64,000 nt of DNA from Siphonodentalium dalli (GCA_032622095.1 CP136064.1:214782205-214846204), one strand, 5' to 3'. Positions 1 through 12,744 are shown, counted from the first letter of the stretch. The notes: a model not told the origin generated them from the letters alone. Numbers and translations are program-made.

Positions 1-304
1 CAGAATTTTAAAGATGTGTTCATGATACCCAACTCTATTTATATTGTCACCAATATTTAAAATAATATTTTGAGTTCAGTCTAGTCATTTTGGCAGAATT
101 ATTGCCATTTTTAGACATATGTTTTGTATTTTAGAGTTATTGACCCTTTCTTGACAACATGTGCAACATATTTAGTGAATAGGCACTTTGTATCACATTG
201 GTGTAATCAATTCCTCCTACATTTTGTATTATAGGGATCTGAAACCCATAAATCCTTCAAACCTGTCACTTTTGTTGTGGGACATTTTGGTCAGCGACCT
301 TTTT

Positions 305-660
305 AGCTCACCTGAGACAAAGTCTCCAGTGGAGCTATAGTCATCACTCCTCGTCCATCCGTCCGTCCATCTATCCGTCTGTCAGCAATTCTTTAAACAT
401 CTTCTCCAGAACCATAAGACCGAATGGGTTCCTATTTGGTGTGGATGTTCCCTTTGTGACTCACATTCAGATTTGTTAAAATGAGGTCACCAAGTCAAAT
501 AGTTGCGAAGCCAGGGCCATAACTCTTTCCCTCCATAGTAATTCTTAAAATGACTTCTCATGTACCATCAGGTCGAATGGGTTCATATTTGGTATGAAGG
601 GTCCTCATGTGACTGGGGTAAGGATTTGTACAAATGAGGTCACTGGGTCAAATGTGGGTG
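305..660 (+). repeat. Dispersed TTTAGCTCACCTGAG repeat, copy 1
   Basis: Begins TTTAGCTCACCTGAG and includes (CCGT)n-type runs and repeated phrases about 120 bp apart (AATGGGTTC..TTTGGT; GATTTGTTAAAATGAGGTCAC). It is the first part of a larger block that recurs at 57824. Confidence 0.7.
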
Positions 661-1560
661 GAGCCAGTGACATAACTAAAAAAAAAAAAAATACTATTTA
701 GGCCAACAAAAAAAAAGTTTTTGGATTCTCAGGCAATTATTTTGGAGAATCGATGAGGGAGCGAGTGTTTTATTTTTATTTTTTATTATTTGTTATGGGG
801 ATAATGCCCATAGTTAGCATGGGTTATTATGCCTTCTCAGGTTAAGAAAATGTAAGGAGAACATTGTTTTGATATAAACTAATGTATTCCACTATAAAAA
901 TTGGCCAATTATCACATTGTACTACCCGTACATCAAATCTGGAATAAAGAATTACATAAATATATGACATTGTACTCTCCATACATCATATAGGGATTTA
1001 CCAGAATGATATATATGTACAATGAATATTTAAATTTACTGTTGTTGATATATTTGATATATGTATGTACCTTTTTATAGTATATATCTATATACATATA
1101 TCTATATACTTTAATATTTATCCATCTAAACTATAGTAACTATACATGCTAGCCATAAAAACTTCAAATACTATTATATTAAACCAGCATACACATCGCC
1201 AATACGCACCATATTACTTTCCTGTTTGCATTCCCGAAATTGGAAATCTCAGAATTGTTTACGAAAAGTGGGTTATCTACCTTGCCGAAATATTTGAACA
1301 TGCGTTTTGTGTCCATAATTTCGTACGCAGAGGTGATCGTTTAGCAATGTCAAATTTATACCAACCAACCAACCATTTGACTTAATAAACTTGGGGTTTG
1401 GGCAGCTTGTGGTGACAATATACCTAGTAGTTATCGTTGTCTAGTGTCTGTTTTTGAATACCAACACATACACCATTGTATTTCTATCATATTCGATGTT
1501 TGAAACATAACTAATTTCCGTTTTCTAGTTTCCTATTTTCGTGTTATCATTTGACAGCAT
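661..1560. other. AT-rich filler inside duplicated block
   Basis: About 0.9 kb absent from the second copy of the duplicated block, so either inserted here or deleted there. It holds A-runs, TA-rich DNA around 1050-1115 and short frames without recognisable coding features. Confidence 0.4.
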
Positions 1561-1689
1561 CGGTCAAAATCGTAATAAAATGGGTCAACGCTGGCCTTTT
1601 TCCAGACGCGGCTATGCCCGAGAATCAAAACACTTTCTTTTTTTTGGCCTTATATATATTTTATTTTATTTTTTAAATAAAAAAAAATA

Positions 1690-2755
1690 TTTTAAAATCT
1701 TATTTTTTAAAACTAACCCCATTATAACATCCACCAGGGTACATGGACTCATCCCACTAATTTTAGTTGAAATTGGTCCAGGGGTCTGGGAGAAAATAAT
1801 AAACAGACAGATTGTACCCTTGTCAATTGAGGGGTCAAAGTAGGTATATGTACCCCTTTAACGAATGTTGTTCTTCCACATTCCTAATGCCACAATATTT
1901 TTTGAGAAGTCATCTCTCACTAACAATATAAAGCTTGCCTGCCTGCCATTCTCTCTAATGTCTCCTGTGTATGAAATGAGATCTTATCTTATCTGACAAT
2001 GTTTGGTAAACAAATAACAGATAATATTTATTTGTGTCATTCATTTCAATTTAAATTAGATTAATTCCCATGTGATGTTCTATGCAGTTGTACAGGCAAG
2101 TGTTATATTACGTTTTTATAGGCTATCGACTTCTTTTCATCTGTGATAATGATGTGTCTTATTTATTATGCTGGTGATTTAAAGGAACAATTATCAGAGG
2201 TGCCATGTTGATAACCCTTCCCGTAATTTTGTAACTTATTTTAATGAAAATGAACTCTCTTCAACTTCTACAATATACCATTTGAGTTTACTAGATCAAT
2301 GGATCTCATAGAATGGGATTTGCATTTGGTTCAAATATGGGCAGAGATTTAACACTCACGCACCCACCCTGTCTATACTATGAATTCATGTTTGGTACTT
2401 GTATATAGATTCCATATTACATTTAATAATTTTGATATATACTGTTATTATCAGTAAGGTTTTGATAAATTTCCAACAGTTGGAGATCTTGAGGTACCAG
2501 TTGTAAGTTAGTTTGGTCCAGTTGGGTGGTCATTGGCAATGATCTATTGGGGAGGGGGATTGATGTGCAGTTTGAAATTTCAAGGTGGACACTCCCATAT
2601 CCCCTCCCACCATTCAACAAAGACCCTCAACCTGTGTCTCTGTTTAGAACTACATTTTTTTAAAGTGATTTGACAAGTACTAACTATTGTAGTCTTCAGA
2701 GTCCCAGTCTTCTCCGTCTTTACAGTCTAGTGAGCGAAACACAGTCATTAACTGT
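1690..2755 (+). repeat. Duplicated block, copy 1 (second part)
   Basis: Matches 58430-59737 in order and orientation through many stretches, such as TCATGTTTGGTACTTGTATA at 2387 and CAGAGTCCCAGTCTTCT at 2698. No coding capacity. With 305-660 it forms one copy of a roughly 2.4-kb unit. Confidence 0.7.
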
Positions 2756-2769
2756 CTTGCTATTGTAAG

Positions 2770-3830
2770 TGCTATATTACATATAATAGTTAAATATTTC
2801 TTATGCAGAATTGAATTAATTCAATTTACGGAAAACAGCATCTCGCTATCCCAATATCTTAGATGGTTTACGTACGAGCAGACCTGGACTAGCGACTGTC
2901 CAGAAGACATATTGTTAGCATAATATGAAATTATTTTTAACACTTTACGCACTGCTTTCTCTTCATTTTAATCATCAAAAATTATGTTGTACCATAAATG
3001 TTTCAGAGCGATGACGGCTCTTAAATTTTCTTTCCATGGTCGTCTACAAAATTTATACACGACCGCTTGTTAACAAATTTAGCCAACACAATCTGAAATC
3101 ATCAATAAATATAATAAACAAAACACATACTTTCAGTGCTATATCGACGAATTTCTTCAGAAATCTTCCGAATAGGTATGTTTTGAGATGGCTCTTAACA
3201 AATTATGTGTACATAATTTTGGAGTTCGAACTTGCTATGTCTGTTTAACCAATATATTGAATTATCAATGAACTTTTACTTTCTGCACATGTTTTTTTCT
3301 TTTGTTTACTGGTGCCATGTGGATTGTCACCAAAACAATGCCATATATATTCAACCCTGTTAATTGGCAGGTAATCAACTACTTGTTTGGAGGGAAATTT
3401 TGTTTTATGGCCGTCATCCAATGATCATGGTTTAGTCACAAATTTTTTTGCCTGCTTTTGCAGTAATGCTAGTCCAAAACCACATAATACTGTATCTAAA
3501 ATAGATCAATCAGTATTTGCATAGATCTTATTAATATCATACCAGTGTAGCTCAGCTACTTCTAGTGTTATCATCATCATCAACAAAAGTCTTGAGATTT
3601 TGTCATAATGAAAATATATTTTTATTGGATGACTAAAATTAAGCGGTGTTGAGTGCCATCTCTGGTAGACAGGTGACGTTCTAAAGCAAAAATGAAAGTT
3701 AGATTTCAATATTTGTATGTCATTTCCATGGATAGAAATATCAGGTTTTCATATATTGTCTAACCATTGTTAGAGCTAACTGTATGTGGTGTCTTTAGAA
3801 ACACTAGTTGACATCTGTTCAATATTACAA
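2770..3830. other. Non-coding, nothing recognised
   Basis: AT-rich unique sequence. Open frames are short and lack coding character. No inverted repeat or tandem array seen. Confidence 0.5.
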
Positions 3831-3837
3831 TTATGTA

Positions 3838-4050
3838 CAGTAATGCCCTAATTAATCGACTCCATAACCACAGCAGAATTATGGGTAACTTTTCAGGATT
3901 TAGTCGGGAAATATGGCTTGTTGCGATTCATCGGAAAGCTCTCAGGGAGAGCTTTCCGATGAATGGCAACAAGCCATATTTCCGACTAAATCCTGAAAAG
4001 TTACCCATAATTCTGTGTGGTTATGGAGTCGATTAATTAGGGCATTACTG
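3838..4050. mobile_element. Mariner-like palindromic MITE (M family), full copy
   Basis: A nearly perfect 213-bp foldback, each arm starting CAGTAATGCYCTAATTAATC and meeting at a GAAAGCTCTCAGGGAGAGC centre. It is flanked on both sides by TA (3836-3837, 4051-4052), the Tc1/mariner target duplication. No coding capacity. Confidence 0.85.
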
Positions 4051-4196
4051 TAGATGATCGACAGCAGTCAGTATAACCAGAAATTTGTGAGATCTCTCTT
4101 GGGATTAAATCACCAGAATTACTTTGAAACTCAAATTGTTGGAAATGATCTTCAACAAAACTATTATATATTTATAGCCAAAGTGTTGATATGCGC

Positions 4197-4582
4197 AAGC
4201 CTGCAAATAGTGTGTCATTTGCAGAATGAGGTCCCCAGAGGGTGAATTTAGTGAAGCTATCCCACTCGGTGGGCTAGTATCATCAAATTCACCCTCTGGG
4301 AACCTCATTCTGTTTAGGCCTCAACTGCTATGGGAGACCTACGATGAGATTTAAGTTCTCCAGTTGAATTTGGTGCTGTTCTCCCATCAGTCCCCTCAAT
4401 ATACATTTTATCTTCTGTAAATTAGGGGAAATGAGCAGATATAATATATAATATAATATAAGCAGAATAAGGTCCCCAGAGGGTGAATTTGGTGATGCTA
4501 GCCCACTGTGCGGGGAAGCATTACTAAATTCACCCTCTGTGGACCCCATTCTGCAAATGACAGACACACTATTTGCAGGCTT
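4197..4582. mobile_element. Mutator-like non-autonomous element (U family), copy A
   Basis: Ends are AAGCCTGCAAATAGTGTGT and its inverse. The direct flanks TGATATGCG at 4187-4195 and 4583-4591 form a perfect 9-bp target duplication, the size range of Mutator-like transposons. Each end carries an internal hairpin built from GCAGAATGAGGTCCCCAGAG and its complement. Confidence 0.75.
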
Positions 4583-4667
4583 TGATATGCGACCGATCAC
4601 CATTCAAACCAAAAACATGGCCATATATACTTTATTCTGCTTAAAGTTTTCATGGAGGTTTCCACAC

Positions 4668-5109
4668 AAGCCTTGAAATAGTGTGTGTGTCATTTGAAGA
4701 ATGTGGTCCCCAGAGGGTGAATTTAGTGACATTGCCCCACACATCGGGCTAGCATCGCTAAGTTCATCCTCTGGGGACCTCATTCTGCTCAGGCCTCATC
4801 TTCTGGGAAGAATCTATATCTCAAATTAAGATTGTTTTTAGTTACTTTTTCCCTTCTGTTCATTTTCATATATATCCCCTAATTTGCAGAAGATAACATG
4901 CATAATTAAGGTGACTAATGGGTGAACATCACCAACTGGGCAACTGCAATCTGATCCTAGGTCTCTCATAGCAGTAGTTGAGGCCTCAGCAAAATGAGGT
5001 TCCCAGAGGGTGAATTTGGTGTCGCTAGCCCACCATGTGGGATAGCATCACTAAATTCACCCTCTGGGTACCTCATTCCACAAATAACCGACACACTATT
5101 TCGAGACTT
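4668..5109. mobile_element. Mutator-like element, copy B
   Basis: Ends AAGCCTTGAAATAGTGTGT and inverse. The flanking direct repeat GTTTCCACAC is perfect over 10 bp at 4658-4667 and 5110-5119. Two terminal hairpins surround a centre rich in TTTTTCCCTTCTGTTCA-type sequence shared with copies C and F. Confidence 0.8.
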
Positions 5110-5119
5110 GTTTCCACAC

Positions 5120-6170
5120 ATTCGTTAGTGGGAGGAGCTTACGGTTCCAAGGATCTGCACAACTAGTTTAATTATCTTTACAGTGCCTTACTACATGTAT
5201 ATTATAATACACTCGAGAACATACTTTCTTTTCAGCTTTAATTGCGAAAAATATGTCGAGTGTCACGCAAAATGAAAAAAAGTGTTATAATAATGGATGA
5301 TTTCCAACATCATTTCACAAATACAAATTTCAGTGCATTATGATTTGACAACAAAAAAGTTGTTTGAAACTAGCCAATTTAACAATTATACAATGAATGT
5401 ATGTGCGGATATAATAATTAGGTGGGTTATCACTCTGGTGAAAAAGAATTTTAAATGGAGCAGGCAACCGGCTTGGTAGAAAATAATTATTTGATTGTCC
5501 ATTTAACCAATTTCAGACACTCAAACCGAGTCTACCATAGATTGCTCTCGCCATTTAGCTTTAATTTGAGATTATTTTTTCATTTTTTAATGTGTATTTT
5601 TATCACATTTTATGTACTATTTGTTCAACTCAATTTAAGTTTTAAATATTTTATCATCTGGTGTGTAGTTTCTCTGAATGTTATTTTTATTTTTATTTCA
5701 TATTGACTTGTTAATACTACACAGAGGTTGAACATAGCCATCGAGCCATCTATGTCACCTTATTACTGTCAATCAACCTCATTAGCATATATGACTATGT
5801 TCTGCCAACTGTCATGATCATTCATGACTAAATATTCACATAGCCCGTGTGTGTTACACTAGATCCTGTTCGGCGATTGGTCAACTGCCAATTTAGTTAT
5901 GCGTTTCATATCCCAATAAAATACCATAACATGAACCGATTTCATATCTTGTTGACCTGTATGTCTAAATGTTGTTTTAGATTCATGTAACTGATTTTTT
6001 AGTGCATTGCCATAGAATAATTTATCGATAATTCACTGGTAGAATATTGGGCTAACTTACAGCGCTACATCATTTAATAGCTGGTTAAACTGCAAACATA
6101 TCAGAAGAAATATATTCAGCTGAGTTTGTAGAAATTAATAAGGAAAAAGCTATATAAATATAAGAAATGA
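5120..6170. other. Non-coding, nothing recognised
   Basis: AT-rich unique sequence. The frame at 5455-5706 is Phe/Ile-rich from T-runs and is not considered a gene. Confidence 0.5.
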
Positions 6171-6173
6171 ATG

Positions 6174-6307
6174 TAGTTTGAGTGTGTTTTATTGAGGGGT
6201 ATGTCGTTGTGGCCATTGGGGCACATTTAGTATGAATCGCTTTGCAGTTCACATAGCGTGCCCAACGGTCACAGTGCTACACCCTTCAATATAACACACT
6301 CAAACTA
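6174..6307. mobile_element. Short inverted-repeat element
   Basis: Arms start TAGTTTGAGTGTGTT and end with its complement, enclosing imperfect further pairing (GGGGTA/TACACCC). The terminal TA on each side would fit a TA target duplication. Confidence 0.55.
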
Positions 6308-6494
6308 TATACGTGTATGTTCTGCCAATGGTCACCTGTCTGGAAAAGCGTCTATCAATCATTATTAAGTTTATTCAGTAAAAGGGGCTATTTCTAGAAC
6401 AAATCTTGCGAAAATGTTGGCGTACCAAGAGAGAAAACTCTATCTTGTTAGCACCCTTAATCAAGGCAAATAAGAAATATCACCGCGATATTAA

Positions 6495-6660
6495 CCCTTT
6501 CATGACGGGAGCTGCAGAGAATAACAATGTAAGGTAAATATTGTTGTGCTAATGTATTCTCTTATATATGTGATGGTCCCTAAGGGAGACTCGCATATAT
6601 AAGAGAATGCATTGGCACAAGGTTTTTGCAAAATTTCAGGAAGCTCCAGTCATGAAAGGA
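6495..6660. mobile_element. piggyBac-like MITE (P family), copy 1
   Basis: Left end CCCTTTCATGACGGGAGCT preceded by TTAA (6491-6494). The right end AGCTCCAGTCATGAAAGG is present, but its TTAA has decayed. One internal hairpin of the family type (ATTCTCTTATATATG pairing across TAAGGGAGA) is retained. Confidence 0.7.
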
Positions 6661-7068
6661 TGCATCAGATATAAACCACTTTATTAGGCCTTTATAAACA
6701 AATTATTTACTCAATCATCAGTTTTATCTGTATTTTATTATGATTTTATTCACACAAAAATCTGTAGTCTTGAAATTGGGTTTTATGTAAATTATGTTGT
6801 TGTAATTGTGGCCCGCCAGAGATATGATATCTTTAACAGTTTGCATACTTATTTTGTGTTGGAATATATTGTGGATATTCATCTCAATAATTCCTTTATC
6901 AAATAATTAGCCACTAAACCCGGCCTCATATTTTTTTGTAAGACACACGTGTATTATCGGCACATGCAGTGACATAAGAGCTTAGCACAGTGATATTGAT
7001 GGCAATGCCGGAACTTTATAGTATTATGTTAATTAGAATGTAATTATGATATTCAAATTGTGTTGGGT

Positions 7069-7851
7069 TATTATACCCCCCGCAACGAAGTTAGGGGGGG
7101 GGATATACTAGAGTCAGCTTGTCCGTCCGTCCGTCTGTCCATGGACACAAATTTGTCCGGAGTTTTTCTCAGTCGTTTTTCGATCAATTTCCGTGAAACT
7201 TGGCACAGACATCAACCACCATGGGAACCTGTGCACCTGCGATTATGACGTCTGTCGGCCTTTTTTTGGTGGAGTTATCCCCCCTTTTTCGACTTAGAAA
7301 ATTTTCTCAACATGTATAATTTTGTCCGAGCTTTTATTCCTAGTTTTAGGTAAAAAAAATTTTTTAACTTGGCACAGATATTTAGTACCATGGGAACCTG
7401 TGCACCTGCGATTATGACGTCTGTCCGACATTTTTTGGTGGAGTTATCCCCCTTTTTCGACTTAGAATGTTTTTTGCAACATGCCTAATTTTGTCCGAGC
7501 TTTTATTCCTACATTTTATGGTCAATGTTTTTTAATCTTGGCACTGATATTTAGTACCATGGGAACCTGTGCACCTATGATTATGATGTCTGTCTGACTT
7601 TTTTTTGTGGAGTTATTCCCCTTTTTCGACTTAGAAATTTTTTGCAACATGCATAATTTTGTCCGAGCTTTTATACCTACATTTTTCGGTGAATAGGTTT
7701 AAGATTAGGGTTAGAGTTGTGCACCTGCAATGAGAACTGTTATTTTATTATTTTAACTAAATGTTTACTGACATGTGAAACATCTTAGTATTTTAAAAAC
7801 ACGGGGGGGGGGGGGTATCCTTATTCCCATTGGGACAGTCACACCTCTAGT
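7069..7851 (+). repeat. Tandem-unit mollusc-type repeat
   Basis: Begins TTATACCCCCCGC and ends in a G-run plus GTATCC, giving inverted ends. Inside, a unit of about 180 bp is repeated three to four times, each with GTCCGAGCTTTTATTCCTA, CCATGGGAACCTGTGCACCT and GGTGGAGTTATCCCC. An early (GTCC)n run is at 7118-7140. No coding function seen. Confidence 0.7.
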
Positions 7852-8640
7852 TTAGTGTTGACTGTGAGATAAACATGGGTGTTAATGGTGTTTGAACAAT
7901 TTTGTATTAATGCACTTGGTTAATGATTTTTTTTTTAAATTGCGACTCATTAGAGATCCTCTATTTATTAGCGATCACAAATGTTTATATTTATATTTAA
8001 ATCCATTGTCTTCATTCAACTCTCCATCATTAAATTCATAGCTTTAAGTCTTATCCCACATTTATTTTTATTCATTGTATTATTCACTTTGGTAGCATCA
8101 TGATCAGGAATCAGTTGATCTTAAAGATATGGGCGGCGTTGGCGGTGGGTATGCTGTTAAAATATTCACCTCCGTCAAAAACCGCCATAAACAGAAGGAA
8201 TAGTAAGATATAGACAGTATGTTATTGTCAATTTGTTCCCCTTTGTTATGTAATCAAAAGCAAAAACGTTACGTTTCCTGGCTTTTGTTTAGATCCGGAT
8301 ATGGTAAACATAAAGAGCATTATTTGTTACTGTTTTCCTGATATGGAAATAATAAAGAGCATTTATATCATCTTTGTGTGCTTAACCAATAGAATTGCAC
8401 TGTGTTATGTAAACAGAAGCACAACTTCTGTAACACGAGCAGGCTCTTGTTTACATACACCATCGTACGTCTTGACGACAATATACTGTTTACGCGCTGA
8501 TTATGTTTGGCATATGAGCGGAAATGTATATATTTTGGTGTTCCTTCTGTTGGTGGCGATTTGAACAAATATAAATATTTCTGCAACGAATGCCGCCCGT
8601 GCCTTTAAAGGGTCCCAAGGCACTCACAGAATCAGGTGAT
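7852..8640. other. Non-coding, nothing recognised
   Basis: AT-rich sequence. Overlapping frames at 8301-8586 on both strands lack coding character. No repeat structure found. Confidence 0.4.
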
Positions 8641-8645
8641 CTTAA

Positions 8646-8887
8646 CCCTTCCATAACTACAGCTTTCTGAAATTTTGCGAAAACCCTGTGCCAAACGCAT
8701 TCTCTTATATATACGAGTCTCCCATATGGAGCCTCGCATATATAAGAGAATGCATTGGTCTAACACTATTTACCTTGACATTGTAAGCCAGTGCATTCTC
8801 TTGTATGTGCTAGGCTCGCATTTATAAGAGAATGCATTGGCTCAGGATCTTTAATGCTGCACCAGCACAGCTCCCATCATTAAAGGG
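8646..8887. mobile_element. piggyBac-like MITE, copy 2
   Basis: Flanked by TTAA at 8642-8645 and 8888-8891. Ends CCCTTCCAT and inverse. Contains the two family hairpins ATTCTCTTATATATACGAG and its later counterpart. Confidence 0.75.
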
Positions 8888-8891
8888 TTAA

Positions 8892-9830
8892 AGGGACCCA
8901 AGGCACTCGCAGAATCATGTGATCTTAAATGGATCCCAGGCACTCGTGGTTAAATGTGCAACAATTATAAAAGTCTGTAATAATATCACCACCCAAAAAG
9001 AACGTGGATAAATATATAGAAATAATCTTATATTATTTATTGATAACTCTCCAATAACGAAATTTCACATGTTGAAACCATTTATTGTAAACAAAACTGT
9101 CACAGTAAATTGTCAACATGCATCGCTATTCGGGTAGTAAGTTCAGATAGTTTAGTCTAAATCTAATTTTCAGAATATATTTCAATGCTTTGACCTTTTC
9201 CAATATTTACCGTCAAGTTTTGATTAAACATTGGTACATGTATCTTATTAGACTAATTGGACATGGATTGGTAATGCCACTGTAATAGTTATAAATGTTT
9301 ACATAACAATGGTTTTGATATGTGAAATCTTGTTCTTGTAGAGTAATAATGAAGATAAGAACAAAGTCGGTATATGCGCTGTGTTTAATTGGTAATCTTA
9401 CCGCAATGTTGGAGGTTACCACGGTATTACTGGGGTGACACCATTTTAGAGGTGGCCAATTACTTTAAAATATAGCTGTAATTGGTGGTGATAGTTGTTT
9501 CACAGACTTTTATAAAATTTTATGTTATTTCGTATGAACCCACTCAAAAGCTTTTTTGAGAATTATACAGAAATTATAGACCCATGGCATAGCAATTTTA
9601 TGACGAAAAGCATATGAGATATGACCAATTATAGTACAAACACGGTTGACACCACTTTTGTCCCCAAATACTCAGTAAGTTTACATTCTTTTCAAAATCT
9701 CCAATCATATCAGTGATCGAACGAGCACTCCACAAATTATGAAAAATTCTTTGATTGAAAACGTTAATAAGAATTTTTATAGAGGAACCCCAAGTATATC
9801 AACACTGCAATGAGGTATGAATGTGTTTGT
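8892..9830. other. Non-coding, nothing recognised
   Basis: AT-rich unique sequence apart from short phrases near 8892-8950 (CCCAAGGCACTC) that repeat the text preceding the piggyBac-like copy at 8610. Confidence 0.4.
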
Positions 9831-9836
9831 AATGTA

Positions 9837-9954
9837 CAGTAATGCTCTAAATAATCGACTCCTTGACCACAGCAGAATTATGGGTAACTTTTCAGGATTT
9901 AGTCGGAAATATGGCTTGTTGCCATTCATCGGAAAGCATTACTGTAATTGGTCA
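9837..9954. mobile_element. Mariner-like MITE, internally deleted
   Basis: A complete left arm runs through GGCTTGTTGCCATTCATCGG and then jumps directly to the last bases GCATTACTG of the right end. TA flanks on both sides (9835-9836, 9955-9956). The foldback was lost while both termini and the target duplication remain. Confidence 0.75.
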
Positions 9955-10156
9955 TATGCTTGTCATCATAAAATTTCCATTGGCCTTTACATAAAGTTCC
10001 CCTCTTATGTATATTATATATATATTTGAAAATCCTCTATTTTCGTTTCAACTTTTTTCCTGACTCTGAGCATGTGCTATGTATCTGAGATTTATTTCTG
10101 TTGTTCAAATATATTTTATGGTTTATGAGGTATATTTCCACTTTGATGCTATTATG

Positions 10157-10293
10157 ATATTATAAACTCAAATTACTCAATAGTACTGTTATGCAGGCCA
10201 GCAAATACAGGGCAAAATTACATATTTATTATATTATAAACTCAATAGTACTATTATGCAGGCTAGCAGTATAAGGTTATATTACATATTTAC
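10157..10293 (+). repeat. Two-unit tandem repeat
   Basis: About 75-bp unit, each with ATTATAAACTCA, CAATAGTACTRTTATGCAGG and ACATATTTA. Confidence 0.6.
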
Positions 10294-10614
10294 AGCCTAT
10301 CATTTTCATTAATCATGTACATGCATGTATGTTTTTTTGAATGAATACAATGTATTCTACAAGTTTTGTTTTTAATCGAGAAGAAAAGGTGTTAAACTTT
10401 CACCAGTTGCGACAAAGCGATAGTGCTGTAAACTTGTTCCAAAGTCTGAAATAAAACCCAATACTACATTTTAGGAATAAGAGATATCAGGTTCACTTCG
10501 GGAAATGCCCTGTGGATCAGTCGATAAGTTCCATAGTGTATGGAAACATCTCCAATATTAACATGATAACATGATATGCATGTACCTAGTAGAGAGTTTA
10601 TGTTACTTGGCATC
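10294..10614. other. Non-coding, nothing recognised
   Basis: AT-rich unique sequence without coding signal. Confidence 0.4.
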
Positions 10615-11028
10615 AAGCCTTGAAATGGTGTGTCTGTCATTTGCAGAATGAGGTCCCCAGAGGGTGACAGTGACGCTAGTCACTCTACCTGCTCAGTGGG
10701 CTAGCTTCACTAAATTCACCTTCTGGACCTCATTCTGCTTCTGGGAAGAATCTTCAGCCTCAAATTAACATTGTTTTTAGTAACTTTTTCCCTTCTGTTC
10801 AGTTTCTATGTCCCCCAATTTGCAGAATATAAAATGCATAATCGAGGTGACTAATAGGTGAACATCACCAACTTCAATTTGATCATAGGTTTCCCATAGC
10901 AGTTGAGGCCTCAGCAGAATGTGGTCCCAAGAGGGTGAATTTAGTTATGCTATTCCGCGCAGCCGGCTAGCATCACCAAATTCATTCTACAAATAACAGA
11001 CACACTATTTCAAGGCTTGTCTGGCATC
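10615..11028. mobile_element. Mutator-like element, copy C
   Basis: Ends AAGCCTTGAAATGGTGTGTC and its inverse. Flanks share TGGCATC in the last seven positions of a 10-bp window. One of the two internal hairpins is damaged. Confidence 0.7.
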
Positions 11029-11452
11029 CAAACCATCAATTCTGTTCACATTTATTGCTGATGCAGACGTCTATAATCCAAATAAGGGTTATCTGTGCCA
11101 ACCAGAGGCAGACCTAGCTTATTCGTATTTAAATTCACACAGTTCTATTTTTCACACACCCATTTAAAACTGAGTTAAAATTAGTATGACTCAAAACAGT
11201 TTAGTGAACAAACCAGACATTTTGGAAAATAAAGGGTTGTTTATTAATCAAGCAAAATACGAAGTTTCAATTCTGAAGTTAGCAGCCTATCAACAGTCAT
11301 TGTGGTCACTTTACTTAATTTGATTTCAGTGATGCCCATACAGTAACTATTGTAATTCGTAATAATTATTGGACCAAGTGTGAACTACACCAATCTTCAT
11401 GATGAAGTTATCTTCTTTGCGTAATGTACATTTATAATGTGGCAGTCTTTAA

Positions 11453-11689
11453 CCCTTTCATGACGGGAGCTGAGCTGGTGCAGCATTAAAGAGCCTCTGT
11501 CAGTGCATTTGCTAATTTATGCTAGTTTCCCCTAGGGAGCGTCGCATATATAAGATAATGCACTGGCTTACAAGGTCAAAGTAAATATTGTTAGGCCAAT
11601 ACATTCTCTTATATATATGGGAGACACACATATATATATAAGAGAATACATGTACATTGGCACAGGGTTTTCACAAAAAATTGGAAGGG
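11453..11689. mobile_element. piggyBac-like MITE, copy 3
   Basis: TTAA at 11449-11452 and 11690-11693. The left end is CCCTTTCATGACGGGAGCT. The order of internal hairpins appears inverted relative to copy 4, since the GCAGCATTAAAG segment is at the left. Confidence 0.7.
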
Positions 11690-12131
11690 TTAAATCTACA
11701 GTATCTCCTTTCAAGAATGAATACCAAACTCTGCATGGGATCGAATACATGCATGATTTTAACATAAATAATTTTGTCTGTTTTGAATTCGCGCATCAGG
11801 GTAAGCAAATTTATAACTGAATGAAAACTAATACAGCACAAATTTAAATACGAGTAAGGTAACTAGAGGTCTTAACCTATTGATTGCTGTTTGGATTATC
11901 CCATTCAGTTCTAAAAGTGTACAATGGAGTAGACTGGTATTCTTTATTTTAATATAGTATGGTCTGATAATATGAGCAGACGGCATGTCAAAATACAGCC
12001 CATTCAGTGGTTTGTAGGGATCTTCAGTGACCGTAATACAAAGTTAGTTAGTTTTGCGAACTGCCCATGATATGAACAGCTCAACACAAAAAACACACAT
12101 GAATAGAAATATCAAGGTATTAGTACTTTCA

Positions 12132-12203
12132 TAATTGAATCAGAACCTATTATGAAACACCAGGGCTCGTATTCACCCACATGATTTATTTTATAAAACG
12201 GTA
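12132..12203 (+). repeat. Left flanking direct repeat of Mutator-like copy D
   Basis: Matches 12666-12744 over its length (ATCAGAACCTATTATGAAAC, CCAGGGCTC, TATTCACC, ACGGTA). Confidence 0.65.
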
Positions 12204-12209
12204 GTGGCC

Positions 12210-12669
12210 AAGCCTGAGTTTAGTGTGCCTGTCATTTACAGAATGAGGTCCAGAGAGTGTGAATTTATTGATGCTATCCCGCATATTGGGCTAACATCAC
12301 TAAATTCACCCTCTGGGAACCTCATTCTGCATGGCCTCATCTGCTATGGGAGACATAGACTCAGATTGAAGTTCCCAAATGGTGTATATTGTGATGTACA
12401 CCCATTGGGAACCTTGATTATGCAATGTGTCGTCTGCCAATTTGGGGATATAGAGAAACTAAACTAAAAAAGAAATAGAATCTATGTGAAGAGGTTTCCA
12501 TAGAAAATTGATAATAAAGAAACTTTGCCGAGACGATGAGATCTAAGCAGCATGAGGTTCCCAGAGGGTGAATTTAGTGATGCTAGCCCGCTATGGGGGA
12601 TAGCGTCACCAAATTCACCCTCTGTGTGGACCTCGTTCTGCAAATGACAGGCACACTATTCTCAGAATT
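12210..12669. mobile_element. Mutator-like element, copy D
   Basis: Diverged ends AAGCCTGAGTTTAGTGTGCC and inverse. Both terminal hairpins are present. It sits between two 70-80-bp direct repeats of host sequence rather than a 10-bp duplication. Confidence 0.6.
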
Positions 12670-12744
12670 AAATCAGAACCTAGTATGAAACTCCAGGGCT
12701 CATATTCACCAACAGGATTTATGTTATAGTTTTTTATTACGGTA
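12666..12744 (+). repeat. Right flanking direct repeat of copy D
   Basis: Second copy of the 72-79-bp host segment at 12132-12203. Confidence 0.65.

Noticed and set aside
5455-5706. Possible small membrane protein
   Set aside because: Phe/Ile/Leu richness follows from T-rich DNA. There is no start context, splice signal or family likeness to support it.
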